Source of the DNA: Pseudonocardia sp. ICBG1293
GTDB lineage: Bacteria > Actinomycetota > Actinomycetes > Mycobacteriales > Pseudonocardiaceae
Assembly: GCF_020131355.1 (NCBI RefSeq)
Contig: NZ_JAHLEL010000044.1
Location: forward strand, 248,001 to 312,000
Direction of reading: 5' to 3'
Length of the DNA stretch: 64,000 bases
Shown: positions 62,960 through 64,000 of the stretch, one piece after another
Position numbering within the stretch: the stretch's first letter is position 1
How the letters are laid out: every line of letters starts with the position of its first letter
Notes under the pieces: model-generated
Database searches by the model: none
What the model was told of the DNA's origin: nothing
Seen by the model: the letters and a program-made list of their open reading frames with translations, nothing else
Position numbers and translations under genes: made by a program

Positions 62960-63214
62960 GTGAAGCCCGGCATCCACCCCCCGTACGGCCCGGTCGTCTA
63001 TCGCGACACGTCCACCGGCGACGAGTTCCTGACCCGGTCGACCGAGACCTCGCGCGAGACCGTCGAGTGGTCGGACGGGAACACCTATCCCCTGATCAAG
63101 GTCGACACGACCTCGGCGTCGCACCCGTTCTGGACGGGCAACGCCCGGGTGCTCGACGCCGCGGGCCAGGTCGAGAAGTTCCGCCGCCGCTTCGGGGAGC
63201 GCACGCGCGGCTGA
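62960..63214 (+). CDS. rpmE2: 50S ribosomal protein L31 type B (zinc-independent)
   Basis: Protein of 84 aa from GTG 62960 after GGAGGAA. Sequence [20 protein letters not shown]...[26 protein letters not shown] is the type-B L31 pattern, lacking the CxxC zinc ligands of the main form. Under zinc limitation it replaces the zinc-binding L31 in the ribosome and so frees zinc. The operator-like palindrome upstream fits this regulation. Confidence 0.95.
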   Translation: MKPGIHPPYGPVVYRDTSTGDEFLTRSTETSRETVEWSDGNTYPLIKVDTTSASHPFWTGNARVLDAAGQVEKFRRRFGERTRG

Positions 63215-63234
63215 GCCCGCGTAGCGTCGCGGGC

Positions 63235-63528
63235 ATGCGTCGCCGCCGTCGCGATCCGGTCCCGGGCGTCACCGACCTGACCGAGCCGCTGGCCGTCGAG
63301 CACGGGCGCCGGATCCGCATCCGGCTGGTCGCGATGGCGGTGTGGATCGCGGGCTGGGTCGTCGCCGGCGCCCTGTGGCGCGACGGCTGGCTGGCCACCG
63401 CGATCCTGCTGACCAGCGGTCCGGGGGTGTGGATCCTGTGGTGGCTGTTCGTCCCGCCCCGGGAGCAGGGACGACGCCGGCCGGTCGGCTCACGGGTCCC
63501 GCGGGCGCTGCCCGGGCCGCGGGAGTGA
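63235..63528 (+). CDS. Small two-helix membrane protein
   Basis: Protein of 97 aa from ATG 63235. Arg-rich N-terminus, helices at about 30-48 (LVAMAVWIAGWVVAGALW) and about 53-70 (LATAILLTSGPGVWILWWLFV), and a basic Pro-rich tail. Resembles small uncharacterised actinobacterial membrane proteins (DUF3099-like); no role can be assigned. Confidence 0.7.
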   Translation: MRRRRRDPVPGVTDLTEPLAVEHGRRIRIRLVAMAVWIAGWVVAGALWRDGWLATAILLTSGPGVWILWWLFVPPREQGRRRPVGSRVPRALPGPRE

Positions 63529-63593
63529 TCGGGTGGGCGGCCGCGGGGTTCCGCGACCACCCACCCCGGCATCCGGCGTCGTGGGCCGGAGGG

Positions 63594-64000
63594 TCATCCC
63601 GCGCTGCTGATCTCCACCATGTCCTCGCGCGGCACGACCTTGGTCCGCTCGCGACCACGCGCCTCGCCGAGGCCGCGCTCGTGCTTGTCGAGGGCGAGCC
63701 ATCCGGTCCAGGTCGTGTACGCCACGCCCCGCCGCTCCAGCAGCGCGTCGACCTCGGCCGGGTCGCGGCGCGGCGCCCGGGGCAGCTGCGGGGCATCGGC
63801 CAGCAGGCTCGCGACGGTCTCCGACGCGCAGCCCTTGGTGTGGCCGATCAGCCCGACCGGTCCACGCTTGATCCAGCCGACCGCGTAGACGCCGGGCAGC
63901 TCCTGGCCGTCGATGTCGTGCACCCGCCCCGCGCGGTGCGGCAGCACGCCGTGCTCGTGGTCGAAGGGCAGCCCGGCGAGGTGTGAGCCGGTGTAGCCGA
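63594..64000 (-). CDS. fprA: Ferredoxin-NADP+ reductase FprA, 3' end (5' part outside window)
   Basis: The visible C-terminal about 135 residues read PGVYAVGWIKRGPVGLIGHTKGCASETVASLLAD, then RGVAYTTWTGWLALDKHERGLGEARGRERTKVVPREDMVEI. This is the NADPH/FAD-domain ending of the adrenodoxin-reductase-like FprA family, including the terminal segment that contacts FAD. The frame stays open to the right edge. FprA transfers electrons from NADPH to ferredoxins for cytochrome P450s and other acceptors. Confidence 0.93.
   Translation of the reverse strand, partial: GYTGSHLAGLPFDHEHGVLPHRAGRVHDIDGQELPGVYAVGWIKRGPVGLIGHTKGCASETVASLLADAPQLPRAPRRDPAEVDALLERRGVAYTTWTGWLALDKHERGLGEARGRERTKVVPREDMVEISSAG

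Overview
The window is very GC-rich actinobacterial chromosome. An SsgA-like sporulation protein, a mycosin-type type VII secretion system (T7SS) without eccE, giant LuxR-family ATPase regulators and an FprA-type reductase point to Pseudonocardiales, most likely Pseudonocardia or a relative. This assignment is inferred from gene content, not from a marker gene.

1-34.7 kb is a T7SS locus. Reading leftwards from eccD (19.3 kb) come eccB, an acidic-tailed WXG100-like protein, a long Ala/Asp-repeat substrate, a PPE/EspB-like substrate, a YbaB-like protein, a WXG100 protein and a giant CpnT-like secreted protein that runs off the left edge. Divergent from eccD is eccC, which is split by three nested IS/MITE elements. 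Beyond eccC lie a WXG100 pair, an IS630 element, a stray O-methyltransferase, mycosin mycP, a 945-aa T7SS-linked protein with an ADP-ribosyltransferase-like C-terminus, a LuxR-type regulator and a small divergent gene. Six copies of a 16-bp motif (about TGGTGRGGGAWNTCCC) lie about 90-135 bp upstream of the transcription units, once the IS630 is removed in silico, and look like the operator of a locus-wide regulon. The locus looks damaged: eccC is interrupted, IS630 separates the motif from the WXG100-pair promoter, and two substrate genes carry four homopolymer frameshifts.

35.3-45.5 kb holds a large NAD-dependent glutamate dehydrogenase and two divergent ATPase-type LuxR regulators. 45.7-54.4 kb is a LysR-controlled catabolic operon: sarcosine oxidase-like flavoprotein, Rieske oxygenase, aldehyde dehydrogenase, second amine oxidase and ferredoxin reductase. 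It probably demethylates betaine-type compounds. A separate FAD oxidoreductase follows.

54.5-57.7 kb holds a small membrane protein with its winged-helix regulator, then a degenerate element integrated at tRNA-Val(CAC). That element carries an Ltp-domain protein and truncated integrase remnants inside duplicated att segments. 57.7-60.5 kb holds an ECF sigma factor, a zinc anti-sigma factor, a TIGR02611-type membrane protein and an SsgA-family protein. 60.7-62.4 kb is a tRNA cluster (Gly x3, Val x2, Cys) around an SDR gene. The right end carries a cysteine-rich protein divergent from zinc-free ribosomal protein L31 with a likely Zur-type operator between them, a small membrane protein and the 3' end of fprA.
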